Assembly (NCBI GenBank): GCA_964017235.1
Contig: OZ024931.1
Span: 94,769,721 to 94,833,720, forward strand
Source of the DNA: Sabellastarte sp. h YS-2021
Lineage: Eukaryota > Annelida > Polychaeta > Sabellida > Sabellidae
Length of the DNA stretch: 64,000 bases
Direction: 5' to 3'
Notes under the pieces: model-generated
Told to the model about the DNA's origin: nothing
Seen by the model: the letters and a program-made list of their open reading frames with translations, nothing else
Databases searched by the model: none
Shown: in pieces, positions 10,026-22,389 of the stretch
Layout: each line of letters begins with the position of its first letter
How positions within the stretch are numbered: the stretch's first letter is position 1
Program-made: the position numbers and the translations under genes

Positions 10026-13000
10026 CCACTCACCCGACCACTGGCCTACCTGTGAACGTTGTACTTTTTCTGTTATTGCAATTTGAGAGAAAAGCTCAGT
10101 GATTATCACTGTATTTAAAACCAAACTTTGGTTAACTTAAGAAGGTCACTTCTTCAAGCAGATTTTAAAAATACATACTAAACAGTTTTTGGAGAGATTC
10201 ACCAGAAATTATTGTCTGTGAAGATGAGAAGTTGTTTCACGTGTCCTGTTTACATCCACTGACAGAAAGATCAGGACTGAGGAAAAGTGAGCAATTCTTG
10301 GCAGTGGAACAGGCTCATGGAGGGGTTCAGCGTTCAATCACTTCCACAATGTCAATTCCACTTCTTAACATTTTGACACAGTTTAATCAAAAATTCATAT
10401 TTTTTACACTTTTGTGCGATACGTCAACAAATAAGCACAAGCCATAAACCGACTTGCATTAAAACAGGATTTCCAGTTCAGTAATCACTTTACTTAAATT
10501 GTACACCAACTGAAATTAGAACACCAGAAGGTGACAGATGTACAAATATATTTTATTTCAGTTGGTGAAAATATGGAAACCTGATTCCTTAACTATGAAT
10601 GTAAAGCTGTTTGCACTGTGGTGAGAATATGTAACTTTGCCAAAATAGTCCTTCATACAACTTCTAACAAGCTAGAGAATGAAGGAAAAAAGTCCAAAAA
10701 GAATGCATTCCGATGCCATACCATAAACTTTAAAAGAGACATACTGACAAAATCATCACAGGTTTGAGCAAAAATGTAGAGAGGCAATCCATCAGTTATC
10801 ATTTGTCAATCAGTCAGTCTCGGCGCCGTGGTGAGAGAATAAAACAAGATCTCCTGTTGTCCAATTATGTTAAAGGCAATTGTACACTGTACCTAAATTG
10901 TTTGTAAAGTGAATATTTTTGGCTGTTGAAGTAACTGTACATGTTATTGTCTGCCTCCTAAGTAATTGTTAATTTTATGTAAGCTACTGGTGACATTGAT
11001 CCTAAGTAATATAAGCTATTTTTTGTTGTTGTGTGACTGTATTTATGGTGGTAGTAATGTATGCAATTTCAAAAATAGAAAAAAACAACAACAAAAACAA
11101 AACAAGATCGGACATCTCACGTTATGATATTGTGGAATAATATTACATCAACTCACGTTATGAGAATGAGATTCAAAGATAATAGTTGGGTACACTATTT
11201 TATTAGATTCTAGCCATTTTTGTTACATATACACTAAAACAACGGGAGTTAAAATGACCCCCACACACAATAAAAACTATAAAATACAATGATAAAACAA
11301 TAGGGAGGGGGTGGTATTTCAATATTTTCCTTGTGTTCAGATCAACTTACACATACAAAGTGAGGGAAAGGCATGGTGTGAGAAGAGATGGAACTGAAAA
11401 GAATTCTGATTGGCCAAGACAGTGACAGGTGCATTGATTGGTCAAGAGGTAAATTGCAAGGGTTTATTGCACGGACCAGTCCAAACTGACTGATATGCAA
11501 TCAACGGGGTGTGATTGCCATAAAATCCTACGGCTTTTATTAAAAAGACATACACACTTGTAAAAACATTCACAAAAATATAAATGATCATAAATTTGTT
11601 ATTGTTGACAAGCCATCTCATTTTGGTTTAATGTGGAAGATCTGGTCACTTTATTTGATTCATATTTATCCTGTAAAGACACAGTCATAGCCAAAGACAG
11701 GCCATCTCTCAGGCCACAGGTATATTTTCTCATCCTCACGCGGGATTGCTTTTCCTCGAAAACAAACCCTCACAGAAACCGCGAGGAATTCTGGGAGTAA
11801 ACAAAGAACTACTTTTCAACAAGGAAGTGATTTCCGTAGCATGAAAAATGCTCCAAAATAAATGTTTTCTGTCATGATATACACCCTTCTTAATTTTCCC
11901 TAAAAATATACATACGGATCTACAATATGATGATTTTTCAACAGGAAAACAGTATTTGAAGTGTTGTTTCTAGTCTTCTTACATGGGCGAAAATGGAGTT
12001 TTAAAACCAGTAATTATTCTACGATTTTTAATGTTCTGATCCGTGGATTTTTCTTGCTATTAAACCTGTATAATTGCTTTGAAAATTGTCACAAATAATT
12101 TTTCAAAGTAAAATAAATATTATGAATGGAAATTTGTATATTTGTCCCCAAAATTCAATACAATTTGCTACAAAGCTGGAAAAAAAAACATTTATAATGT
12201 GTGAGAGTAATAAAAAAATAATGAAAAATAAATAAAATGATATTAAAGACGTTTTAATGACAATAATAATAATAATGATTGATTTCAATTCTACATACCA
12301 ATACATGTATACATTTAACAAATGCTTTATAGGATTTTAAAAATAACGAATATTATTTGATTATTTATTTAGTTTATTTATTTGTTTATTGGCATTGGAA
12401 TTATAACATATAACAACCAAGGATTATATACAAAAACTGTGGGCAAAAATAAATAAAATACACAAAAACAGCTGCATGAAAATTACAATAAATTATACAT
12501 GAATAGCAACAACGTGAATCATAAAAAATATCACAATTTAATACAAAACACAATAATTTTGGTTTCTGAAATTATTAAATAGGCCACATTCTTTTATATA
12601 ACCAATAATAATTTTTACATTCTTGATGCCAAAATTATACTTTATTTAACTGACCTGCATTAATTTCTACTTCCAGTTATTACAGAATTTTATGTACTTT
12701 AATTAGGCCTTATGGGACAATATATTAAATTATATGCAATAGTATATTTAAAATCAGGGTGTAACTAATATTAGACATCATACAAACAGTAAGATGGCCT
12801 TAAACTCTTTATAATGCAAATATATTTTGAATTTTTTCCATGCTGTTAAAAATATCTGCTTTCGGTAAAAACTTTTATTTGCAATGTATGTAAATTTAGG
12901 ATTTTTTTATATATGTATCAAACATACATAACATAAATAACTCTAAAAATTACTGTTCATCTGTAAAAATAATTTTCCCGCAACATGTTAGCCATACATG

Positions 13001-14228
13001 AATTTTCGATAATATTTTCTATATATAGATGATTCTCTTATATTAAAATTATTTATAAATTATACATAATTTATTATAAATTATTTATAGGTTAGAATAT
13101 TGTATGCAAACCTCTAAAATATTTGTTGCCAGGAGTATAAATGAGAAATAACATGTCAGGTGTATAGGACTTGAGATTTTGATAAGTTAGATAATGGAAA
13201 TTTTTAAATAAGATAACTTCTGACCAAAAAATCATGACATATTACCTATAAATTGGATGTGCTGCCACTCTAGATAGATGCCACGTGTTGTAAGCTTTGA
13301 AATGGTGTATTACTTGTCAAAATCGAGCAAAAAATGCCATTTTTATAAATTTTAAACTGTTTCCTACGATTTCTGTAGGGGAAAAATCTTTTTTAAAAAC
13401 TATTCTTGTTGGCGCATTAATACAGTAAAGTGGTGCGTAGGTATACAGCGAGCCATAGACACGACGGTTTCTGAGAGAGATCTTTTTTCGAGAGGAAAAA
13501 GTCTCGCGAGAGAATGATATTTTCTAGCACCCGTTTGTGTGATTTACGATTATGATAAATTTTTTTTTTTCGGTGGGGTCTATTTTCCCCGATAAGATCA
13601 TGCCTTTTCAAAGTATTTGTATAGTTTACTGCACATTCCAAGGTTTTTGTAGAGATTGTGTGCCCTTAATATATTAGTAAAATGATGGAATATCGTGAAA
13701 TACTGTGATAAGCCTCAGAACAGAAGCTCTGTCTACGGGCTCATGTTAGTTAGGACTTATCATTTCTAATTTACAATGCAAAAAAATGTGAAAAATGTAA
13801 AAAAAAGTCTCTAGTGGGTTTGCTTTACCTCATTCACAGCTTAAATGTCAAAGCCTTGATTTTTGGCACATGCAAAAATAAAATACCGTATTCAACAGAG
13901 TGTGCTCAGAAAAACAAATTAAACCTTTTTATTCAAATAAACTTAATCCTTATAACATCACAGACCTGTGAAAAGAAATCTGTCAGTAGCGACTAGATAT
14001 GTAGTGTTAACCGCACAACCTGTGGTCTGGACCATCTCCCCACTCAGCCCTACTTAGAGAACACTGATACGCTATATTAGATGATAAGGTATTTCACCCA
14101 CAGAATCATTATAAGTCCAACCTTAATTTGTCTGAGAAAATGTTATGCGTTTATTACTTCTTACATTAATTGTGAATCGTTTGATTAATAGTGTTCCACA
14201 TTTTAGAGAGATATTATTCAGATACAGA
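10026..14228. other. 4.2 kb AT-rich region without supported genes
   Basis: No ORF here resembles a known family; those seen are 60-80 codons and probably chance. Local structures: an inverted pair 'ccaactgaaat' / 'atttcagttgg' at about 10507-10566; GC-richer segments near 11400-11530 and 11740-11830; and a perfect 'tctcgcgaga' palindrome at 13502-13511 inside a GC-richer patch (13410-13640). Long A/T tracts fill 12100-13100. Unrecognised old transposon remnants are possible. Confidence 0.4.
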
Positions 14229-14263
14229 ATTGCAAATTTAATAAGTAAATTAAATTTTTATAA

Positions 14264-14446
14264 GTTAATACCCTATCCAATGGACAATTTGCTAAACCGG
14301 TCGGCGCAGACCGGCCCGCCAAACGTCAGAAAAAGACGTCCTGTGTTTCCACCGGCTGGCCGGTCCGTAGCACTCCCCAGATGGCGCCTCGTACTTCCTT
14401 CCTGTCTAGACAACCTGACGTCATAGCATCTTTTTCGTTGTCTAAA
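14264..14446 (+). repeat. left inverted terminal repeat of DIRS A
   Basis: It begins 'ttaataccctatccaatgg', contains 'cggtcggcgcagaccgg' and 'gatggcgcctcgtacttcc', and ends near 'agcatctttttcgt'. The reverse complement occurs at 28104-28288 with only small differences. The outer AT-rich flank 14229-14263 is reproduced, inverted, in the internal complementary region. Confidence 0.9.
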
Positions 14447-14498
14447 CCTCTTAGACCCCTAGTAAGCTGATAGCGGGGTCGGTGGGAGGGTCTTGTGT

Positions 14499-14605
14499 GT
14501 CCATTTGATAGGGTATTAACTTATATAACTTACTTTGATAGGGTATTACTTATTAAATTTGCAATTTTATTGCGTTAATACATCCTATCCAATGGACAAT
14601 TTGCT
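14499..14605. repeat. internal complementary region of DIRS A
   Basis: The first part (14499-14563) is complementary to the left outer end (14229-14285), with a short internal duplication. The second part (about 14564-14605, 'ttattgcgttaatacatcc') is complementary to the right outer end (28254-28299). The two parts abut as they would in a circular junction. In DIRS1-type elements this region templates completion of the terminal repeats. Confidence 0.85.
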
Positions 14606-15009
14606 GAATAACTACCACTTGGTCGGCGGGTAAGTTACTAGGGACATATGTGAACTCACAATAGCAAATTTTAACCTACGGTCTAGGCTGACTTTGTCAG
14701 GAGACCAATAGGCCCAGGCCTGGATTGACCTTAAGGTCAGGAAACCCCGTAAGGTCATGGTCGGTTGCCAGCAGCCGGTTACCCGGGGCTATACCGATGT
14801 CGCCCTCCCCCCTTTTTAACAGACCTGCTCTGAGGTAGGGGGAAGAGAGGGATGAGTTCAGTCCCAGAATGTCAATAAACCTCCCAACGGAAGCACATCA
14901 CATTTTTTACTATGTACATGTAGAAACTGTTTATACTTTGTACATATATACAAATCTCCTCAATCTAAGGGCCACCTGTGCATCTGCTGAGCAGCCCATA
15001 CCAAGCCCA

Positions 15010-16010
15010 ATTGGTAAAGCTCTGAGTCAGCCCAAGCCACACCTTTCAGATAGAACTGTGTGAGGGTATATGTGACTTCAGTGGCAGGCTGACAAGATTG
15101 GATCTAAGGAGACTCCCAACTGGAAGACCTTAGGAGCAGCAAAGGTCCTGACATCATGGGTTTTAACCTGATGTAAAGAGTGGGCCTCCTGGTCAGAGAG
15201 CTCATAACATAGGATCACAGTCTGCTTGATCTAAGAGGGGATAGAGGCAGATGTCTTTGTCGGAACCTTTCTTAAAGGAGACAAAAAACCACCTCCTTAT
15301 TCTACTTGAGGTCTGAGGTCCTGTCCTAATAGTAGCACAATGCTCTAACCGGAAAAAGGGACTTTGAGGGATCTATCCAGAGTAGGGGGCCAGGGCTGTT
15401 ATAACCACTGGGGCCACACTGTCTGGACCCTCTTGACCAGCTGATTCTTGGATAGAAAGCTGGGTAATGGATATGGGGACACCGTTGACCAATCGGATTG
15501 GTGTCTAATATTTTTGTTTTGCCAAGCATGAATCTCACTTCTGTGTTTGCCCGACCCAAGGGCCAAGAAGAATACCGTCTTGAAGGTCAAATGCTTCAAG
15601 GAGGCCTCCTTGATTGGTTCAAACGGAGCCTTATCCAGTTGGTGCAAGACCAGTGAGAGGATCCAGGAGGGTATGCCCCTCCTGCCTTTGGGTCTGTCTC
15701 TGTGGAAACTATCCAGGAGACGAGCGAGATTTTTGTCCTTGCTGATGTTGAAGGGTGAATTTCCCAGTTTATCAGCAATAGCTGAGCTGTAACCATCAAT
15801 GGTGCTGGGCTGTGGCTTCCTGTCCTCATAAGGTACATAAGGAAGTCAGCAACTGACTTTACAGGGGTACCCTGAGGTCCACCTGATTAGTGACGCACCA
15901 CTTGTAACAATGTCCACTTTGCCTCATAGACTGATCTGGTTGATCCCCTTTGAGGAGCCTCAATTCTTGCTGCCTCTGCCTCAGCTAAGCCCTGAATGCT
16001 GAGGCTCCAG
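15010..16010 (-). pseudogene. tyrosine recombinase of DIRS A (frameshifted)
   Basis: Read on the minus strand across several frames, the region shows the DIRS recombinase pattern: an upstream SVADFLMYL-like segment near 15850, APFEPIKEASLKHLTFKTVF (15560-15620), the catalytic-Arg segment GSGKHRSEIHAW, SFLSKNQ, FPVRALCYY, VSFKKGSDKDI (15250-15285), and the His-x-x-Arg motif as KTHDVRTFA near 15140. The final Tyr region (about 15060) is decayed, with a stop where a Trp codon is expected. At least four frame changes or stops separate these blocks. It would have integrated the circular cDNA. Confidence 0.8.
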
Positions 16011-16439
16011 GAGCCGTGCATCGAGATTAAGATTTGTCAGATTTCTGTGAGGGATCTGATTGAATGGTTGTGTCAACAGGTTGGGCAGATTGGGCAGGCT
16101 CAGTGGGATTTGGCTGGACATGGCCACTGGATCCCAAAACCAAGGCATGATGGGCCAGCCCGGAGCAGTAAGAATGATTCTCTTGTATGGGGAGTCCTGC
16201 AACATCACCGCTTTGCCCAATATGGCTGATAGTGGGAAGGTGTATGCTTCCTGATCCTACCATGGCAGTCTGAGTGCATCCACTGCTGTGGCCAGCGGAT
16301 CCGGTACCAGTGACACAAACAAGGGCAACTTGTTGTTGAACCTCGTGGCAAATAGGTCTATTTGAGGCCGGTGTCACCTGTTGCATATTGCTTGGAAGAC
16401 CTCCTGAAGGAGAGACCACTCTGTTTGGGTGGTCTGGTC
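16011..16439 (-). other. RNase H to recombinase linker of DIRS A
   Basis: Non-catalytic spacer of the DIRS pol region on the minus strand. A long open frame crosses it, but the frame is not that of the flanking domains. The same position in DIRS B (30466-30909) shows the matching linker pattern. Confidence 0.5.
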
Positions 16440-18045
16440 TAGCCTGAATAGCTTGTCTGCGACCACACTCAGCCAGCCTGGAATGTGTCAGGCTTTTAGA
16501 GTTACTTGATTTCTGGCGCACCAGGTCAAGATTCTCCATAGTAAAGCACAAAGTGGGCCCGACCTCATGCCTCCTTCCCTGTTTATGTATGACACCACTG
16601 TGGTGTTGTCTGTCTCTACAAGTACTATCTTGTGTATGCAGAGGTCTTGGAACTCTTGTAAGGCTAGAAAGACTGCCTTGAGTTCTAGGTAATTTATATG
16701 CAACTTGCTTTCTAGAAGGGACTAGGTGCCTCCTGCAGTGTGTTCGTTTAAGTGAGCACCCCACCCTGCTTTTGATGAATCTGTAAAATTTGCAGATCAT
16801 GTTTTAATTGAGTGTAATGGTTGGTCTGTAAAGACATTGTCCTCTTGCAACCACCCTTGTAAATGTGGGTGTAATCACCTTGGTATTGGAATCACCTTTT
16901 CTAGTGACTCTGGTACCCTCCAGTTGTTTTTGAAATGCCGCTGTATGGGTCTCCTATGAAGTCGGCCTAGGTGAAATTGCTTTCCTGTGGCTGTTAGTAA
17001 ACCTATCAGACATGAACTGCTGGACCGGACAAACCGGTAGTGACAGTATTTCTAGTATTTTGTCCTGAAGGTCCTGCCAATGGTCTGGTATAGGTCGGAT
17101 CCGACCGGCCATGAGGTCGAACTGGTAACCTAAACTTTGGCATGTTTTCACTAGATCTAGTGTATGCCGGAGACAAACCCGGTGGGATGTGGCTTTCACC
17201 AACCAGTCGTCTAAGTACTGGTGGATTATTATACCCTTGTGTATGGCCATCAGTTTCAACTCCTTTGCTACTACAGTGAGCTCCATGGGTGCAGTGGACA
17301 GACCGTAAGACAGTGCTTTGAACTGGTATGTCCGACCCGGGACATGAAATTTGATATGTTCTGGACTGTTCCTGTATTGGTATATGGAAGTAGGCGTCCT
17401 TGAAATCTATTGAGGTAACCCACTCCCATTGTTGGAGGGTGGTCCTGATGGTCTCCGAAAGGTTTGGTTTGCTCAGACCTAGAATAGGTCTCCAATGGTT
17501 GTGTGGTTTTGGAACCAGGAAAGGTTGAAGAAGCCCAGAGGTTTTGAACTGGCTCGACTGCACCATTCTTTGTCCATAAGCTGATGCAATGCTTCTAACC
17601 AATATAGGTTCCTGTGAAGATGTGCATAGCAGTTGATAATTTTGGGTGACCTTGTCAAGCTTGGTCTTGACTGGAAAGGGAGAGTGTAGCCCTCCTTCAA
17701 CATTTGTGCTACCTAGGGTCCAGCCCCCCAAGGCTTCCTAAGTTCTGAAACGGGGTTAGTCTGGACCCTACAGGCAGATGTGTGCCATATTTGGGACATT
17801 TGCTAGTCTGACAAACATTTCTGTCCCTCTGGCCTCCAGACACTGGTCCAGTCTGGTGACAATGATCTGAGAAAACAGTCTCTCTGTTCTTGCTGTGGTC
17901 CGGTCCGGAGGGACTGACACAACTTTTCACATTTAAAAGACTCTTGCCCCAGGCCAGCATCCTGCAAGGTGCAGCATTTACACAGTAATTGAGATGGCTG
18001 ACCCTTGGCCGGACATGATGAAGAACTTGTCTGACTATCGACCAC
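16440..18045 (-). pseudogene. gag C-terminus, reverse transcriptase and RNase H of DIRS A
   Basis: RT blocks on the minus strand: EGYTLPFQSRPSLTRSP (about 17690-17640), a fingers block ending near WRPILGLSKPN, GEWVTSIDF-type palm A seen as EWVTSIDFKDAYFHIPIQ (about 17440-17385), and the YLDD box in IHQYLDDWLVKA (about 17225-17190). RNase H follows with TDSSKAGWGAH near 16780, NYLELKAVFLAL (Glu) near 16680 and VETDNTTVVSYINREGG (Asp) near 16600. Frames change near 17330 and 16960, and a stop lies between the first RNase H Asp and the Glu. Sequence right of 17750 resembles the gag-RT junction of DIRS elements, with a Cys-rich stretch near 17980. Sister in type to DIRS B, but not a recent duplicate. 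Confidence 0.85.
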
Positions 18046-18690
18046 CTTTTTTTTTTTTTTTATAAGACTTATTTCTTTTCATGCTGGTTATTCAGGTCTG
18101 TGTTTGTAAAGGTGAAATCTATTATCTACCAGTCAAGTCCAGCATTGATAACAGACTGTTGAAAGGTGTGATAAGGGAAGGTTGCCTGGCAGCAGCTGGG
18201 GACACTGTCATATCACCAAGGCCACTGATTGGTCTAAAAATTTTCTGTAACCAAATCTACCTTAGGCACCTCTGTCCGGTACCAGGACTCCATAACCGGT
18301 AATTTATTGTAAACAGTAAGTCTCTGTAACCGGCACAAAACTGGCAGGCTGGGGTCACCAATGAATTTAGACAGCTACTGGTCTATATTTAGCCAGCTTT
18401 TTCTATATAACCAGTTGGGGTGAAGCACTGTACAGTAAGGACTGTGTAGCCAGCACCCTGTCAGTACACTTTGTAACCGGTAGGTTGAAGCAAGTGTACA
18501 AGACTGTGTAGCCAGTACCAGTCGGTACACTCTGTAACCAGTTGTTGAAGCAAGTGTACAAGGCTGTGTAGCCAGTACCAGTCAGTACACTCTGTAAACA
18601 GTTACTAAAGCAATTTTACAACTATCTTCTGTGTTGAATTTAGCTTGCTGTAGGTTTCCTCCATTAATTAAAGTGTTTCTTTAATCGCAC
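18046..18690 (-). other. DIRS A 5' region with 59-bp tandem repeat
   Basis: A poly-T run (18047-18061) is followed by non-coding DNA. From about 18430 to 18610, three to four copies of a ~59 bp unit occur ('aagtgtacaagactgtgtag', 'ccagtaccagtcggtacac'). No readable gag N-terminal half was found, so it was deleted or replaced. Confidence 0.55.
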
Positions 18691-18957
18691 GTCTTATTTG
18701 TAGATTTGACAGTTGCTGGGAAAGCCCTTGTAAACTATTTTTAGCATCACTTGTTGTTCGGTGTGTCACGTGACCAGCTTGCTGGTCGGAAAGACACGCG
18801 ATTGGCTGATTGGAGCTCGTCACTTGTCGCGTTCTTTTGTGATACTTAAACATGCAAATGCGCAGTATTCTGCTCATCCACAAACCCCACTACCGACAAC
18901 GAAGGCCAGTCCATGAGAGAGGGACTGATATCACAGTAGACGTAAGTTGTGAAGAAC
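18691..18957. repeat. DIRS A internal tandem unit 1 (left of LINE)
   Basis: It contains 'ggaaagacacgcgattggct', 'ccactaccgacaac' and 'atcacagtagacgtaag', which recur at 26896-27115 and 27116-27440. It ends in the LINE target-site duplication. The unit continues directly at 26897 when the LINE is removed. Confidence 0.8.
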
Positions 18958-18987
18958 ATAGCATATTATGTTATTATTACTATAATT

Positions 18988-21900
18988 ATGGTGGATACAA
19001 TCAATATTTTTAGTTTTAATGCTAGAGGCCTTGGTAATAAGTTTAAGAGAATTGCTATTTTTGAGTGGCTACATTCTAAAAGGGGTGTTATTTTTTTCAT
19101 ACAAGAAAGTCATTCCTCCCCCGAATCGGAGATTGCCTGGCGAGAGCAGTGGGGTGGCAAAATATTCTTCTCACATGGAGAATCAAATTGTCGTGGGGTT
19201 GCAATTTTAATTGCACCAGACACTGTTGTTAAAATACATTCAATCTCACATGATGAATATGGTACCTCCTTTTAGACTGCACATTTAATGAAAAAAATTA
19301 TGTTTTGTTAAATGTCTATGCACCAACAATTGATAAAGTAACTGAGCAAGCGAACTTTGGCCATCTTCTAAGTAATGCAATGGAAAATTTCTTTGGGCAC
19401 AGTGTTATCCTTGGTGGCGATCTAAATTTTAACCTGGAAAATCTTAAAACATTCCAAAAAAGCCAAAGTCATTCTTACAGCAGATACCTACTACATTTAC
19501 TTGAAACCCATGACCTTGTAGATATTTGGAATCTTAAGTATCCCGATGTTTATAGATTCACCAGGCGTGAAAACACCCGCTATGGACCTGTCCAGTCGAG
19601 AATAGACTATTTTCTGGTCACCAGTCATTTAGAGTATGTGATTGAAACAGCAGATATTCAGCCCGGCCTGAAATCTGACTATAGTCTTTTGAAGATAACT
19701 ATTTTGTTAGAAAATCAACCCAAACGTGGGAGGGGTCTTTGGAAATTAAATACAAGTTTGCTTCAAGATGACAATTATATTAAATTTATTAAATCTACAA
19801 TACAAGAAGGAAGATTAGATATACCAAATCTTAACGTTAAGCATGTGGCCTGGGATTATATTAAATGCCGAATTAGAACAGAATCTATATCCTTTTCTAT
19901 TAAAAGGAATAAAAAACAACGTGATTATATAAACACATTGTCAGGGAGGCTGGTACACCTTGAAGAAAGATTAACTACTTCCCCATCCCTACTTGAAGTT
20001 GAGGAGTATGAAAGTATAAAATCTGAAATAGAACATTATTATGAGGAAAAGGCAAAAGGCACTTTAATTTGCTCAAGATGCAAATCTATTAATGAATATG
20101 AAAAACCTTCCAAATACTTCTTGAATTTGGAAAAGGTAAGACAAGAAAAGTTGCATATTAGAGCTTTAAATATAGATGGTCAGCGGATCAGTAATCCATC
20201 ACAAATCTTAGAAGCCCCAAAAGTCTTTTATGATAAACTTTTTTCATGTTCTGAAACAGATTTCAATATGACAGAGGGTGAATGTAACAATTACTTAGAC
20301 AATGTATTGACTCCAAAATTATCAAACAGAACAAAGGACGTCTGTGATGGAGTCATTACAATGACTGAGCTAGAAAAAGCTGTCCAAGAATTAAAAAATA
20401 ATAAAGCACCAGGCCCCGATGGTTTACCAGGACAATTCTATAAAATATTTTGGAGTGATATTTCTGCTTTTGGAAAGCTTTCATGGTGCATTTAACAATG
20501 GCTTCTTAACAAAATCTCAGAAACAAGGTGTGTTGTGTCTTATACCGAAAAAAGGAAAAGACCTGACTAAATTAGAATCCCGGAGACCACTTTCAATTTT
20601 GAATACAGACTATAAGATCTTAGCAAAAATTTTAGCAAAAAGGCTTAAATTAGCATTGAGTGAGATTATAAATCCAGATCAAATTGGATACATGGAAAGT
20701 CGATTTTACGGCGAGAATATTAGACTTATTGCTGATATGATTGATTTCTGTAAATTAAGTGAAAACCCATGTATTATATTACTGGCTGACTTTGAAAAGG
20801 CCTTTGATAAAATAAACTGGAACTTTCTACATACTTGCTTAAAAAGATTTGGATTTGGTGAAACTTTTCAGAAATGGATATCTACCCTTTACTGTGACAT
20901 TGAAAGCTGTATCACCAATAATGGTTACCAATCAGAATTCTTTAAAATATCCCGAGGGATCAGACAGGGCTGTCCCCTTAGTGCTCTCCTATTTCTACCA
21001 GCTGAAATTGTTGCCATAATTCTGCGTAGCTTGGTCAACATTAAGGGAATTGTAGTGAACAATATATGTATTAAGCTATGTCAGCTTGCTGATGACATGA
21101 CATTATTCTTGAGAGACAATTCCTCAGTATATGAAGCAATTCAGGTTTTCGAAGAATTTTATAGATACGCGGGACTAAAACTTAACAAATCAAAAACAGT
21201 AGGTATTATTGTAGAAAATGATGGTTACCTATATGAAGATGATAATCTGGGTATTCGCTGCACCCAGAATACCCTTCAAACTTTGGGAGTCCACTTCTCA
21301 CTCGACTGTGAGGAAACCAAAAGTTTAAACATAAGTGAAAAAATGAAAACAATTAAAGGTATATTAAATACCTGGCAGGCCAAATCATTAACTTTAAAAG
21401 GTAAAATAACCATCCTTAAATCTTTGGTTATGCCACATATTAATATATTAGCTTCCATTTTGCATATTGAAAAAAATGTAGTTAACGATATTGATAAACT
21501 GATGCTTGAATTTGTTTGGAATAAAGAACATCCGTTAATAGCTAAAGATGCTTTAACTCAGTCGATAGATCTAGGTGGTTTAAAAATGATGTCTGCACTT
21601 GATGTTTTTAAAACTGCAAAGATTATGTGGATAAAAAGGCTGACTAACTCTATAAATGCAAAATGGAAAACCTTATCATACAACTTGATGGGTGTTAAAA
21701 AGAACTGTTATTTAAAGAATTATATTATTCCCCTGTAGAATCTTACCCGAAAAGTAATTTTTACAAAGGTTTACTGCAGGTTTGGTTTGAATTTATCGCA
21801 GTTAAACCAATGAGCCTTGAGGAACTACTTCAGGAGCCATTACTTAATAATGACACTTTTCAAATTGGAGGGTCACATATATGCAATGAATACCTTGATT

Positions 21901-22099
21901 GGAAACAAGCAGGTATAGAGTTAGTTAATGACATTTTGAACAGTGATGGAACCTTTTTTTCAAGAATTGAAATTGAAAACAAATTCAGGATTAGAATTCC
22001 ACATTTAAAATATTACCAAATTGTTAGCTGTATAAAATCAGTCTTAACAAAAACTCCAAAAATAATGTCTAGGTCAATGGAAAAAAACAATAAAATTCA
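18988..22099 (+). pseudogene. endonuclease-reverse transcriptase (ORF2) of the Tx1/L1-like LINE, first part
   Basis: An APE-type endonuclease (18988 to about 19750) shows FSFNARGLGNKFKR (Asn), FFIQESHS (Glu), GGDLNFNL (Asp/Asn), SRIDYFLVT and SDYSLL. The last motif is normally SDH, so the catalytic His is replaced by Tyr. RT follows with NNKAPGPDGLPGQFYKIFW (about 20395-20450), LADFEKAFDKINW, RGIRQGCPLSALLF and a LADD box (QLADDMTLFL) instead of YADD/FADD. Frames change near 19265, 20460 and 21735. The C-terminal frame resumes at about 21738 and runs into E1 at 22100. In life it would nick the target and reverse-transcribe its RNA. Clade call: Tx1/L1-like from GIRQGCPLS and the palm spacing; moderately sure. 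Confidence 0.88.
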
Positions 22100-22389
22100 A
22101 AAACAAGAGGAGAGTGCCCGTGAACGGGCACTGTGTCAACTGACTGAGTGTTTTTGATTTGTGAAGGTGATTAGAGGACAGAATAATTATCAGGAAAAGG
22201 GCTGTACAGAAATACAGTAAATGGTAACTGAACAGCAAGTTCGAAAGAAATTCCGAAGCTGACAGAAGAAAAGGATAAAAAAGTTGTGCCCTGTAAATGG
22301 TATTATGAAGGAAAATAACAAGGTAATTGTTTAAGTGTAAAAAATAGGTTAAAACATATTTAAAGAAATACTACAAATGCAATATCCTC

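Noticed and set aside
16027..16800. 257-codon minus-strand ORF taken as a host gene
   Set aside because: It overlaps DIRS RNase H and linker in a different frame from the conserved residues.
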